Positions 8,181 through 17,515 are shown, numbered from the stretch's first letter. The stretch is DNA of 64,000 bases from Lysinibacillus parviboronicapiens (GCF_003049575.1 NZ_PYWI01000018.1:1-64000), one strand, 5' to 3'. Notes: generated by a model from the sequence alone, not told the origin. Program-made: numbers and translations.

Positions 8181-9332
8181 TCAGTTATTATTTTTTTCTT
8201 CTATAACGACACGTTCACTTAGTATGTTTCTAACTTTTTCAGCGCACTGAATTTTACGTAATTTTGCAACAAAAAGTAATAATAAGGGCAATAAAATGGT
8301 TAGGGTTAATGTAAATAGTGGCCATGTTTCCTCATTATATTTAATTGAGTGAACAATATTCGGATGTATAATTTGAGAAAATGCAATTGAAATCATGCCA
8401 AGTGGTAGTATTAGCGGTCGATGATCTTTAATATTGAATATTTGCGCTAAACCCTTTACTGATGCGTAAAAATATACATACGATCTAACAAAAATTGTGA
8501 ACATCCACATAAAAGCCATTATTACCTCAATTCGTTGTAGAAAATTCCCTATTGAAATATTTTGTGCCAGTGCATAGCTAGGATAAGATTGGTGTGATGT
8601 ATTTGTTGCCCCAAGTACAAGTACAGAGAGAGCTATAATAACAGTTAATACTAAACCTCCTGCTACTGAACCTATATAAAATCCCTTTTGAGCTGACTTA
8701 CGTTCATTAATAGCGGAGGGGAAAATCATTAATAATACAACCAATGGAAAAGAAAAGGTGCTCATAAAATATAATATACCAACTAGCAGTGATTTTGTTG
8801 GTGTATCAAGTATCGGTTGAACATTTTTAACGTCTATTTGTGGAGAAATACAGATTACAAAAACAACAAATAAGAACAAAAACAGAGGGAATAATATTTC
8901 GGCACATCGTGCAAAGACCTCTACCCCTAAATAAGTAGCAAATAGAATAATGATACTAAACAAGATAGCAAATGCAACTTTAGGCGTCTCTGGCATGATT
9001 TCAGTCTTCATAAAAGTCCCAATGAAAAAAAATAATTCTCCGGCTGAAAGTAAGGGAAGAGAGATAAAACCAACGGAGGTTAATTTACCAATAAATTTTC
9101 CAAGTATTTTTTCATTGGCCTCAATAAAGGTTAAATTGGGGGTCCTATTTCCTAAAGAAATGAAAAGCTTTACTAGTAATAAACTTAATATCACCCCTAT
9201 TATAGCCGAAATCCAAGCATCTTGTTTAACTGCATTCGCCATCGTCGCAGGAATAATTAATATAGTTGTACCTATTGAAAAGAGAAAAACAATTATTGTG
9301 AATTGGCGTGCGCTAATAATTTCTCCTTCCAA
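8181..9332 (-). CDS. Orphan GerAB/YndE-type spore germination permease (383 aa)
   Basis: I place the start at TTG 9332 because AAAGAGGGTGA lies 7 nt upstream. The upstream in-frame GTG at 9341 overlaps that ribosome site. The product has about 10 transmembrane helices with the family's N-terminal ISARQF, then IPATMANAV, and a charged tail. GerAB subunits of germinant receptors bind amino-acid or nucleoside germinants in the spore inner membrane. No gerAA or gerAC partner flanks it, unlike the complete operon at 50329-53857, so it either pairs with subunits encoded elsewhere or is a relict. Confidence 0.88.
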   Translation of the reverse strand: MEGEIISARQFTIIVFLFSIGTTILIIPATMANAVKQDAWISAIIGVILSLLLVKLFISLGNRTPNLTFIEANEKILGKFIGKLTSVGFISLPLLSAGELFFFIGTFMKTEIMPETPKVAFAILFSIIILFATYLGVEVFARCAEILFPLFLFLFVVFVICISPQIDVKNVQPILDTPTKSLLVGILYFMSTFSFPLVVLLMIFPSAINERKSAQKGFYIGSVAGGLVLTVIIALSVLVLGATNTSHQSYPSYALAQNISIGNFLQRIEVIMAFMWMFTIFVRSYVYFYASVKGLAQIFNIKDHRPLILPLGMISIAFSQIIHPNIVHSIKYNEETWPLFTLTLTILLPLLLLFVAKLRKIQCAEKVRNILSERVVIEEKNNN

Positions 9333-9803
9333 ATATGTCACCCTCTTTACGCTCGAAAATTTTTATGGAAATCATTACTTCGTTAAATCTAGAAGCATGT
9401 TGTTTTTCTATTTAGTTTTTAAAAGGATATACATATTGGTGAAGAAATAATCAAACTAACATACAACATATTGGAGATGAGATATTGAAAATATTTAAAC
9501 TTCATTCAAAACCATTTCATTAAATGATTGAATAATGCACTTGCCTGAGCATAACATGCGCAATGGGATACCTATTGTGCAGTCGATGATGAAATCGAAA
9601 CAGCCACAAGGTTTTTAGTTTATTTGCGGGTAGGAGGCTGTCATTTAGGAATGAAAGCCGCAGGACTTAAATAACTTTTAATGTGAATTTGGCGATTGAA
9701 AAATTGCATCTCGAGTAAAGTTTATAATTTTTATTATTTTTGCTAAAACAAGAACATTAGTTCTTTTTTTGTGGTAAAGATAAATGGAAAGGGAGAGAAA
9801 ATT
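9333..9803. other. Intergenic region without recognisable genes
   Basis: Divergent promoter region between the germination permease and the next gene. Short open stretches on the plus strand (up to 9450) are shadows of the permease. I see no structured element beyond AT-rich promoter-like DNA. Confidence 0.4.
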
Positions 9804-10364
9804 TTGAATCAAAAGGTGGTTATATGGAAGAATGAAGAACAGTTTGGTTGCGAGCATTTTAACATGATTGTAGAAGAAAAAAGCTACTCAGCGAAAGGAA
9901 CAATTATCTACTTAGATGGACGTACATCCAATGCTCATATTGTTGAATACAAAATCGATTTAGATGCTAATTGGTTTACAAAAAAATTAAGAATAGTAAT
10001 GGATGACCTCATTAGCTTAAATTTAATGTCTGATGGGAAAGGTACCTGGTTTGATAAGGATGGAAAAGTAATCGATAAGTTAAAGGGCGCAATCGATATT
10101 GATATATCTGCCACGCCATTTTCGAATTCTCTTCCCATCAATAGAGTTGATTGGTTCCTGAATCAAGAGGAACATTTTGAAATGGTGTATATATCAATTC
10201 CTTCGCTCGAGATAAAAAAAGTTCCTCAATCCTATAAATATATAAGAACTACTGGGAATTTGAGATATTTTAAGTATCGCTGTTACGACTATGAAACAAT
10301 AATATGTGTAGATGAACAGGGCTTAGTTATAAACTATCCAAAAGTATTTAGCCGAATAAAATAA
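9804..10364 (+). CDS. Putative glycolipid-binding domain protein (186 aa)
   Basis: TTG 9804 is chosen because GGAAAGGGAGAG lies about 7 nt upstream. A GTG at 9771 is in frame but has no ribosome site. The sequence has the signature of the putative glycolipid-binding family (Pfam PF06475): early VIWKNEEQFGCEHF, central YKIDLDANW, then GAIDIDISATPFSNSLPINR. These are cytosolic proteins of about 190 residues, so length fits. The biochemical role in bacteria is not established. Confidence 0.8.
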   Translation: MNQKVVIWKNEEQFGCEHFNMIVEEKSYSAKGTIIYLDGRTSNAHIVEYKIDLDANWFTKKLRIVMDDLISLNLMSDGKGTWFDKDGKVIDKLKGAIDIDISATPFSNSLPINRVDWFLNQEEHFEMVYISIPSLEIKKVPQSYKYIRTTGNLRYFKYRCYDYETIICVDEQGLVINYPKVFSRIK

Positions 10365-10623
10365 TCTCAACATGAGAGAATGGAAACAGCTTTAAAATTC
10401 AGATATGGAAAATTGCGGTAGAATAATCAAAAAGTCATCCCTTAAATATATTGATTGAAGTAGGTGCTACGCCTAAGTTACCGCGTAGTGATATACAGTG
10501 TATGACAAGTGACAAATAAACAAACTAATAAAATTTAACCTCCTAATATTATCCAAAATGAGGTATTATTAAAACTAACGGTATAGGTTAGTAGGAATAA
10601 GGATAAAAAAAGGAGGGCACAGA

Positions 10624-10959
10624 ATGGAATTCAAGTTTGGGGATGTTGCTATTGTTCTACCTCCTTTACACATTACGATTATCGCAATAATAATTATTTT
10701 CTTTTTAGTAAGGTGGAGCAAGCAATTAGAAACAAGACGTTTTACAATTTTCTTTTACTTTCTAATTAGCACTTCCATTACTCCAATTTTTATTCGCGGT
10801 ACAAAAGAAGGTGTCTTTAAACTCTGGATACCCTTAGGATTTATAGTAGTTTTCTTTTACTTGTTTCGTAGTGAAAGAAATCATCCAGCTAAAATGAAGG
10901 CGAGTATTTTAGGTCTTTTCATAGGATTGTATTTGTTAATTTTTCAATATGTCAGGTAG
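10624..10959 (+). CDS. Small membrane protein (111 aa), unknown function
   Basis: ATG after AAAGGAGGGCACAGA, a near-ideal ribosome site. Three or four hydrophobic segments (about 16-33, 40-58, 70-85, 92-108) with positive loops (RWSKQLETRR). No family recognised. It stands alone between the glycolipid-binding-domain gene and a decayed peptidase. Confidence 0.7.
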   Translation: MEFKFGDVAIVLPPLHITIIAIIIIFFLVRWSKQLETRRFTIFFYFLISTSITPIFIRGTKEGVFKLWIPLGFIVVFFYLFRSERNHPAKMKASILGLFIGLYLLIFQYVR

Positions 10960-11026
10960 ATTAACTGTTGTTACACAACTCCCATAAAGAAAGTCAAATA
11001 TGTTAAAATGATACAAAAATAAGGGG

Positions 11027-11779
11027 GTGCATATTAAATATCCATTTTTAGAAAAAGGGATAATTGGAGTTACAGCACCTTCATCTAGTGTACCCACTGA
11101 ACTACATGAAATATTGAAAACAGCATGCATTCGTATGGAAAAGAAAGGTTATAAGGTCATTTGTGGAGATACTGCTTGGACTCAAGTAAGGCAAAATCTG
11201 CACCAACTAAAATGCGTGCAGAAGAGTTTAATAACATGATGATATCCATATTATTCCACCTTTGGGTGGGGAACTGCTTATTGAAACGCTTGAATATATT
11301 GACTTCGAAAAAATTCAAATCAAATGGGTATTAGGTTGCGCAGATATTAGTCTTTTATTGTTAGCTATCACATTAAAAACAGATATAGCTACTGCACGAT
11401 TTAAGAGGAGAGTATTCTGATGATACGACAGCAATGTGGCAGGCGGTTTTATCACTAAAAAAAGGTGAATCAATACGACAACATTCATCAGACCAATATC
11501 AAAAGGAATGGCATTTTGATAAACCTACTCCCTATGTTTTTAATTTTACAGAAAAAACTAAATGGAAGTCTATTTCAAATAATAGTGTTAAAATACAGGG
11601 ACGTTTACTTGGTGGATGTATTGATACTATTAGACATTTAATCGGTACAAGATTCGGTGAAGTTCAAAACTTTAAAGAAAATTATATTAAAGGTTTCGCC
11701 ACTAATGACATTAATAGGAGCATATGCAGAAGTGGAATTGTATAGCGGTAAAGTGGCAATTTTACAATATTTTAAATAA
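11027..11779 (+). pseudogene. Decayed S66 peptidase (LD-carboxypeptidase/MccF-like)
   Basis: Starts GTG 11027 after AAGGGG. Pieces in three frames reconstruct the family: GIIGVTAPSSSVPTELH, KMRAEEFNNMM, IIPPLGGELLIETLEYIDF, WVLGCADISLLLLA, FKRGEYSDDTTAMWQAVLS, RLLGGCIDTIRHLIGT and a C-terminal GAYAEVELYSGKVAIL. S66 enzymes trim L,D-peptide bonds or microcin C7. Frameshifts near 11195 and 11400 plus a gap before 11700 (the region with the catalytic Glu/His pair is missing) mean it cannot be functional. Confidence 0.85.
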
Positions 11780-12170
11780 GCAATTTATGTAACTATTCTC
11801 TACGAATAACAGACATACTAAGTCATATCCAAAAGGGTATGGCTTTTTGTTAATTTGTACATGTATTATATAACTGAATTATTAATTAATTACATATATT
11901 TCTACTATAATAATACAGAAAAGGAAAGTGATAATTATGGGGAATCCATTAAAACAATTAGCTAGTGATACTGTAATATAGAATCACTGATAACCTTCAA
12001 ATATTGTTAACATCAGAATACTATGTTGAATAGAGCAATCAAATTGTTAAAGAGAGTGTAAAAATATCTTTTAAGACATAAATTATTTGGAAGTGCAGTC
12101 CCTCATTTACGACTAGTAAATTGGTAATTTATTGATGCGATAAAGTATATAATTATATAAAGGGGGCCAA
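11780..12170. other. Intergenic region
   Basis: Holds the terminator at 11821-11850 and a 14-codon frame at 11938 that starts with a good ribosome site but stops at once, perhaps the stump of another decayed gene. Confidence 0.35.
11821..11850 (+). terminator. Hairpin terminator
   Basis: Stem AGTCATATCC/GGGTATGGCT with an AAAA loop and TTTTTG tail, 41 nt after the S66 remnant. Confidence 0.75.
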
Positions 12171-12785
12171 ATTTCGTTACATATATCTAAAAAAATTGGA
12201 ATAGTAAGTTGGGTTGTTACGATTTTATATTTTGTGATTGAACCGATTTTTATTATGACTTCAATTGCCCCATATAATATTATGCACCAAGCTATGAGTG
12301 ATCTTGGTGTGACATCATGTGGGAAATACACGTATTCAATTGCTCCTCATGAAATTTGTTCTCCTTATCATTTTTGGATGAACGTATTGTTTATAGTAAA
12401 TGGTATAACATTATCAGTTGGTGTGTTGTATCTTTCCCAGTACCTAAAGAAGAATTGGTTAAACAAATTGGCAACTGTATGTATTCTTATTTTTGCTTTC
12501 GGGAATATTGTATCCGGCTTTATACCAGCTGATATAAATTTATTTTGGCATTCTATAGTAGCACAAATAGGCATGATTACAGTTTTATTTGGACTGTGGA
12601 TTTATGCAAAATCATTAGCTAAAGGTAAACGATGGACCTATTTTAATTTATTTGTAGTTATAGCATTTCTTATCCTTATCATTCTTTTGTTTTTCTTTCC
12701 ATTGCCAGCAGGTTTAATACAAAGACTTTTTTATGGCGTGATTTTCTTGTGGGGAACTGTGTTAACTATTCTCTTAAATGATTAA
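12171..12785 (+). CDS. DUF998-type membrane protein (about 204 aa), start codon unusual
   Basis: Six hydrophobic helices. The first (GIVSWVVTILYFVIEPIF) lies upstream of the first in-frame GTG (12234), so the real start must be further 5'. The frame is open from 12153 and the only plausible initiator behind the AGGGGG site at 12161-12166 is ATT 12171. Loop residues between helices 1 and 3 (ISDLG-like MSDLGVTSCG, PYHFWMN) fit the DUF998 family of unknown function. If ATT is not used, the gene has lost its start. Start assignment is uncertain, the frame is not. Confidence 0.65.
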   Translation: MSLHISKKIGIVSWVVTILYFVIEPIFIMTSIAPYNIMHQAMSDLGVTSCGKYTYSIAPHEICSPYHFWMNVLFIVNGITLSVGVLYLSQYLKKNWLNKLATVCILIFAFGNIVSGFIPADINLFWHSIVAQIGMITVLFGLWIYAKSLAKGKRWTYFNLFVVIAFLILIILLFFFPLPAGLIQRLFYGVIFLWGTVLTILLND

Positions 12786-12891
12786 ATCCTTAGAAATGTA
12801 CTTATCAATAATGCCATGAAGAATTATTTATAAGCCATATTAACAATTGCCCGGCGCTCAAAGGGTGGGGAATTTAGAGAAAGGAATTGCA

Positions 12892-12918
12892 TCAAAAAGA
12901 GCATCAAATTTGATGCTC
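12892..12918 (-). terminator. Terminator of the 81-aa gene
   Basis: Perfect 20-bp palindrome GAGCATCAAATTTGATGCTC at 12899-12918. On the minus strand it is followed by TTTTT. It lies 15 nt after the stop of the gene at 12933-13178. Confidence 0.8.
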
Positions 12919-12932
12919 AAAAATCAGTATCC

Positions 12933-13178
12933 TTAGTCTTCATCGGGTTCGAGAAGAAGGGTAAACGTACGGTTAGATAGGTTTACTTTAAATGCTGAAT
13001 CATACCTATTTTTTAGAACTTCGAATGAATCCTCCTCTGTTGTAAGGGTCAATGTTTGGTCATCATCCCAATCGTGTAAACAAAATTTATTTGGATTATC
13101 AATGCTAACGTATACAGAAAAAGTTTCGTGTGCTACTAGAGTCCAACCATTTGATAAAGCAGTTTTCTTTGTTTTCAA
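12933..13178 (-). CDS. Hypothetical protein (81 aa)
   Basis: TTG start with GAGGTGA 7 nt upstream. Soluble, with an alternating strand pattern (GWTLVAHETFSVYVSI, QTLTLTTEEDSFEVL, FKVNLSNRTFTLLLE) and an acidic tail. No family recognised. Its own strong terminator supports expression. Confidence 0.65.
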   Translation of the reverse strand: MKTKKTALSNGWTLVAHETFSVYVSIDNPNKFCLHDWDDDQTLTLTTEEDSFEVLKNRYDSAFKVNLSNRTFTLLLEPDED

Positions 13179-13611
13179 AATTAATCACCTCATTATTTAA
13201 GCTATGGCTAGTATGGGCGATTCTCTAATAAAAGGCAATGGTGTAATTAGCCGAATAACAACTGTCTGAAGATTATCCAATAAAAAATGGATAGGCTACA
13301 CTTAATTGGACATTTTTTATAAAGGATAAGGAGCAATAACTAAGTCCTTTAACGAAGAAGAGCTTTATATGGAGCAATGGGCATGATAGCCTCGTTTGGC
13401 TAAGCCAGCCCTATTTTAGCTGGCTACTTGGCGCAACGAATCATGCCCATAGAGGCTCCATGTCAAGCAACTTGTGCGCCCCTTATGCTTTAAGAGAGCC
13501 ATCTAACCACCTTAAAAAAGTTGTCCAAATCTGTTGCCACTCCAAAATGTGCAGTAAGGGAGACATTGGATAAGGCTAAAAAAGACTATCCATAGACAGC
13601 CGTTAATAAAC
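13179..13611. other. Intergenic region with a long structured inverted repeat
   Basis: No coding potential seen. The middle is occupied by the interrupted dyad at 13369-13461. Confidence 0.5.
13369..13461. repeat. Cruciform-like inverted repeat with internal hairpin
   Basis: Outer arms ATGGAGCAATGGGCATGAT (13369-13387) and ATCATGCCCATAGAGGCTCCAT (13440-13461) pair over about 18 bp with a small bulge. The apex holds a second hairpin, AGCCAGC…GCTGGCT (about 13404-13425). It is G+C-richer than its surroundings. It could be a non-coding RNA, a repeat element, or an IS end. Confidence 0.55.
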
Positions 13612-13806
13612 TTATCTAGTTTTTACATTACTTTTATTAGATGCTTTAGCAAATGGGATTAATATAATTCCGACTAAAAACAAAATGTTACCTGTCCAAC
13701 TTATCCATAGATAAGATTGCTGATCTTTTAAAAAGTACAGTGAAGTAAAGATGATAATAATACCAATACCAATCATCAACTTTAAAGAAATCGGAATTTT
13801 TGACAC
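13612..13806 (-). CDS. Small two-helix membrane protein (64 aa)
   Basis: GTG start at 13806 with AAAGGG about 9 nt upstream. Two hydrophobic helices (LMIGIGIIIIFTSLYF and WISWTGNILFLVGIILIPF) joined by a short polar loop and ending in a Lys/Asn tail. Unknown function. Confidence 0.55.
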   Translation of the reverse strand: MSKIPISLKLMIGIGIIIIFTSLYFLKDQQSYLWISWTGNILFLVGIILIPFAKASNKSNVKTR

Positions 13807-14054
13807 TCTTATGTTCCCTTTCTATGTATTCTTAATGAATAGTTGAAAATAAAAATATCCAAATCGGACACATCAATCAAGAACGTAAAGGTAGATGCTG
13901 CACATGCCTATGTTTTCGCAAATGAAATACAGACAATCGAAAGACATTGGATTGAGCTGGAGTAATTTAGGAAGAAATTAAAATACTATGAATGGAAGTA
14001 GTTGCATCCACATAATGAGAAGCGAACGTAGTACGATACTACAGACAAGAAGCG

Positions 14055-14274
14055 ATGATGCTTACTTCATTAATGTGGAAAATGATTTCTTCATTACTAC
14101 TGGCAGGTATGATTATTATCATTGCTTTGTTTATAGAAAAAGTTATAGAGAAAAAGAAAAGAAAAGGTTGAAGAATGGGATGAAAAATTAGCATGGTTCA
14201 TACTCGCTCCAATTCTATATTATGGGGTAAAGGGATTAGCCTATGGTTATCTTTTAGTCAAACCGATATTGTAG
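14055..14274 (+). pseudogene. Small membrane protein split by a frameshift
   Basis: ATG 14055 starts one helix (MISSLLLAGMIIIIALFI) and a basic stretch that stops at TGA 14171. One base off, the frame continues VEEWDEKLAWFILAPILYYG then VKGLAYGYLLVKPIL to TAG 14274. The shift lies in the A-rich run near 14150-14165. Removing one base gives a two- or three-helix protein of about 72 aa. The terminator at 14280 supports the longer reading. Confidence 0.45.
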
Positions 14275-14279
14275 CTATA

Positions 14280-14306
14280 AGCTATCTCAAATCGAGATGG
14301 CTTTTT
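14280..14306 (+). terminator. Hairpin terminator
   Basis: AGCTATCTC/GAGATGGCT stem, AAATC loop, TTTTT tail, starting 6 nt after the stop at 14274. Confidence 0.75.
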
Positions 14307-14449
14307 ATTGTGCATTTTAACTACGAATGTCAGAGGGATGAACAATGCCGGAACCAACACCTTCGGAGCTTCAGAATAAAGGCTATATAAGGTGGCGATG
14401 ATTAAAAAAGTAAGTGATTTACCTGTGAATTAGAAGGGAGCGAGTAAAT

Positions 14450-14635
14450 TTGAAATTAGCAATAGATCTATTACAAGAATCGAAAAAAACAAAATTATTT
14501 GATTTAGAAACCATTCATAGTGAAACGGATAAATGTAATAATCAGCTTACAAAATTGAACAAGAAGAAAGAAAAGCTTGAAAATGAAATATCCGAAATAG
14601 ATAAAGCTATATCTAAACTCGAAGGAAATGAATAA
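14450..14635 (+). CDS. Small coiled-coil protein (61 aa)
   Basis: TTG 14450 with GAAGGGAGCGAG upstream. The C-terminal two thirds is a Lys/Glu heptad-like helix (LTKLNKKKEKLENEISEI, then DKAISKLE). No family recognised. It is short, but the ribosome site is good and a terminator follows at 14738. Confidence 0.6.
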   Translation: MKLAIDLLQESKKTKLFDLETIHSETDKCNNQLTKLNKKKEKLENEISEIDKAISKLEGNE

Positions 14636-14737
14636 GATGGTGTGGTTTTGAAATAAATTCACGACATTTCTATCAAAGAATTCTAGGTAAGCTTTAATCA
14701 ACCTTTTTATAAAACGGAATGTTCATTCAAGAAGAAG

Positions 14738-14781
14738 AGAAGCCATTTTGATTATTCTTTTTTCAAAATAGCTTCTTTTTA
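14738..14781 (+). terminator. Hairpin terminator
   Basis: Stem AGAAGCCATTTTGA/TCAAAATAGCTTCT (one mismatch) with a T-rich loop and a TTTTTATTT tail. Confidence 0.75.
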
Positions 14782-14847
14782 TTTGTTTGAATCCACAAGT
14801 CCCAAGGACTCTGGATGATGAAATCACACGTTTAAAAAGTTTATCTT

Positions 14848-15888
14848 TTACCGGCAAATTGTCCCAGTCTTTATACCGGTAGGACCATTAAATCCTGGGA
14901 TTGTATCCACTACCATATTTGTTGCTATATCTATGACAGAAACAGTATTGTCAGCTTGATTTGTAACATATGCAAAAGTTCCATCTGGCAAGATGGTTAC
15001 TTGGTCAGGCGATAATCCTACTGGGATTGTAGCAATCACGGTATTTGTGGCTGTATTTATGACAGACACAGTATTATTACCTTTATTGACAATGTAAACA
15101 AGTGTTCCGTCAGGTGTAATGGCTGTTCCCACAGGTCCTGTTCCCACAGGGATTGTATCAACTACAGTATTGGTTGCAGTATTGATAACAGATACTGTGT
15201 TACTATTTTCGTTTGTCACGTAAGCAAATTGTCCGCTCGGTGTGAAAACAATCGATCTTGGGCGAACCCCCACAGGGATTGTAGCAACCACGGCATTTGT
15301 AGCTGTATTTATAACTGATACAGAATTTGAATTTTCGTTTGCAACATAAGCAAACGCACCATTTGGAGTAAAAGCTATTCCCTGAGGTTGGAGTCCTACT
15401 GTAATAGTAGCGTTTACCATATTTGTAGCTGTATCTATGACAGAAACGGTGTTAGTACCGTGATTTGATACATAAGCAAGTGTTCCGTTTGGTGAAATCG
15501 CTACACCAAGAGGATCAGGTCCTATCCCTACTGAAATGGTAGTGACTACAGCATTGGTTGCAGTATTAAAAACCGTTACATCATCCGAGAAGAGTGCTGG
15601 AACATAACCAAATGCTCCATTGGGTGTAATCGCTACTTCTAGAGGAGCAGTTCCTACTGGAATGGTAGCGACGATAGTATTTGTCGCTGTATCAATCACT
15701 GATACTCTATTATCAGGAGTAGCTAACTGGCCAGCGTCTGTAACATACACTAAATAATGACAAACTGGAGTTGGCGGTTCAGGTATAAATGGCTGGTTAC
15801 AACGACAAGGACAACAAAAACCACAACAATGACAATTTGGGTTTGATTTAAACTTGAACTTTTTAAAAGATTTATGTTCTTTCCCCAT
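14848..15888 (-). CDS. Seven-bladed YVTN beta-propeller, probable spore-surface protein (346 aa)
   Basis: Start set at ATG 15888, behind AAAGGGAGTGCAAT. A more upstream in-frame ATG at 15909 has no ribosome site. The head is Lys/Phe-rich and then Cys/Pro-rich (CHCCGFCCPCRCNQPF at about 26-41). It is followed by seven near-identical units of about 42 residues with the core TVSVINTATN, TIPVG, AITPDGTLVY, the YVTN propeller signature. Seven units close one propeller. No signal peptide or anchor. The Cys-rich head could cross-link it into the spore coat or exosporium (inference). The repeats are also very alike at DNA level, so they recombine or were recently duplicated. Confidence 0.8.
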   Translation of the reverse strand: MGKEHKSFKKFKFKSNPNCHCCGFCCPCRCNQPFIPEPPTPVCHYLVYVTDAGQLATPDNRVSVIDTATNTIVATIPVGTAPLEVAITPNGAFGYVPALFSDDVTVFNTATNAVVTTISVGIGPDPLGVAISPNGTLAYVSNHGTNTVSVIDTATNMVNATITVGLQPQGIAFTPNGAFAYVANENSNSVSVINTATNAVVATIPVGVRPRSIVFTPSGQFAYVTNENSNTVSVINTATNTVVDTIPVGTGPVGTAITPDGTLVYIVNKGNNTVSVINTATNTVIATIPVGLSPDQVTILPDGTFAYVTNQADNTVSVIDIATNMVVDTIPGFNGPTGIKTGTICR

Positions 15889-16390
15889 ATTGCACTCCCT
15901 TTCTATCATATTTTGATTATATGCAAACAGAATTATGTTTCTTGTACGTTTTACCTAAACCAAATACTATTAAAAGGCATGAGTCCGATACAATGCCCAA
16001 ATCGCTGCCTGAAATAAGCGTGTCTAACTTTTAGGGGTCATCGATTGTCGGTATTAAATTCCTCTTTATCTTTAGGTTGTTAAATCTCTAGTGTTTTACT
16101 TCATGAAGGAGTAAAGTCTTTTTCTGTTGTTCCACTAAAGGGGGAGCATTTCCTGAAATATTTAAGATTGTCATGAATCTGTTGAGAAGGATTAATTTAT
16201 CGAAACTTTTATGATGGTGCTTAAGTTCAGTAATTCATTGGAAAAAGTTATCTAAATTTATACAATATGAAGTATTATTAACCTAACGGAGTAGTTTCGT
16301 TTAACAAGAGGAAAGATTCCAATTATGCTAAAGTTGCAAAGCAGAGTGAGACTATTTCAATAAAATATAAAAGGGGTAAGCGGATTAATA
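15889..16390. other. Intergenic region between divergent genes
   Basis: Divergent upstream region of the propeller gene and the GNAT gene. No recognisable gene. Fragments near 16080-16170 look like decayed coding DNA but I cannot name them. Confidence 0.4.
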
Positions 16391-16897
16391 ATGAAAATTC
16401 GTATTTTAAATGAGGCTGATGCCCAGTTGTACCAAGAAGTACGATTGAGCGCATTAAAAATCAATCCAGAAGCATTTGGTTCAACATATGAGAGAGAAGT
16501 GAAATTCTCACTAGAAGCTGTTGCTGAGCGATTAGAACCAACTAAGGATAAATTCGTTCTGGGGGCTTTTAATTATGATGATTCGTTAGTTGGAATCGTT
16601 ACTTTTATGCGGGAAAACAGTCTCAAAACCAATCATAAAGGGAATGTTTACGGGATGTATGTAGCACCAGAAGGTCGAGGGCAAGGTTTAGGAAAATCAC
16701 TAATGATGGAACTAATAAGCAAGGCAAAAAATTGTGATGGCTTGGAACAAATTAACTTAACAGTTGTGTCGGAAAATAGCTCAGCAAAGAGGTTATATAA
16801 GTCCTTGGGATTCGAGGTCTACGGCGTAGAACGGAATGCCCTAAAATGTAACGGGCAGTATTTTGACGAGGATTTGATGGTGTTAAATATTTTATGA
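16391..16897 (+). CDS. GNAT-family N-acetyltransferase (168 aa)
   Basis: ATG with AAGGGGTAAG upstream. Full-length GNAT fold: N-terminal MKIRILNEADAQLYQEVRLS, the acetyl-CoA loop GRGQGLGKSLMM (motif A) at about 97-108 and VVSENSSAKRLYKSLGFE (motif B) at about 123-140. The MKIRxLxEADAxxYQxxRLxAL start is common among Bacillus GNATs of unknown substrate. Monocistronic. Confidence 0.88.
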   Translation: MKIRILNEADAQLYQEVRLSALKINPEAFGSTYEREVKFSLEAVAERLEPTKDKFVLGAFNYDDSLVGIVTFMRENSLKTNHKGNVYGMYVAPEGRGQGLGKSLMMELISKAKNCDGLEQINLTVVSENSSAKRLYKSLGFEVYGVERNALKCNGQYFDEDLMVLNIL

Positions 16898-17094
16898 TGG
16901 AACTTCATTAGACACAGCTTCTTCTTCACAACATGCAGCTAGTAATAGTGCTGAGTAAAACCTCCTTTGTTATTACCGTTTTAGGGAAATGAAAGGGAAA
17001 ATTTCATATAAAAAAAAGCCATTTTTCTGAAAGACTTAAAAAATGACAATGAACAGCAAAAGGCTAAATAAGTTGAGATGGCCATTTTGTTGAG

Positions 17095-17337
17095 TTATTG
17101 CGTTGTACTTTTTCTAACAAAATAAAGAAAAATCAGTTGAATTAGTACAACAATGATAAATATAATGCCCAAAATAACGAATGATACCATTCTGATTTCA
17201 GGGGTTTGAACTGCCCCTGCACCATCAACTTTTCTTACCCCAATAAATATTGCTCCAACAGCAAAAATTAATAGCCACACAATATTTATAAGCCACCATA
17301 TTCCCATTTTCAACATATCCATCTTCTTTCTGTTCAT
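17095..17337 (-). CDS. DUF3923-family membrane protein (80 aa)
   Basis: Two helices (about 10-32 and 50-73) separated by IGVRKVDGAGAVQTPEIR, which is the hallmark of DUF3923. Start ATG at 17337. Length matches the family (about 75-85 aa). Function unknown. The gene stands alone. Confidence 0.8.
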   Translation of the reverse strand: MNRKKMDMLKMGIWWLINIVWLLIFAVGAIFIGVRKVDGAGAVQTPEIRMVSFVILGIIFIIVVLIQLIFLYFVRKSTTQ

Positions 17338-17367
17338 AATTGTATGTGGTTCATCACTATAACTTGG

Positions 17368-17515
17368 GGTTGATTTCTGTTCCAGCTGGGCGCTTTCGAG
17401 GGGTATCCAAGTGCCATTTTGGGAAACAGGATGTGAGTCACGAAGGTGGCACGCAGCCGGAACGAAGAGAAACTAGTATTTTAAAATAATTAAGCGCTAA
17501 AATCAAATATCAACC
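17368..17515. repeat. MITE-like interspersed repeat
   Basis: A 148-bp G+C-richer block with short inverted ends (GGTTGAT at 17368-17374, ATCAACC at 17509-17515) and the text GATTTCTGTTCCAGCTGGGC near its left end. This resembles the GATTTCCGTTCC…GCGGACGCTTTCC dispersed repeats I recall in Bacillus-group genomes. It is degenerate and non-coding. Confidence 0.5.
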
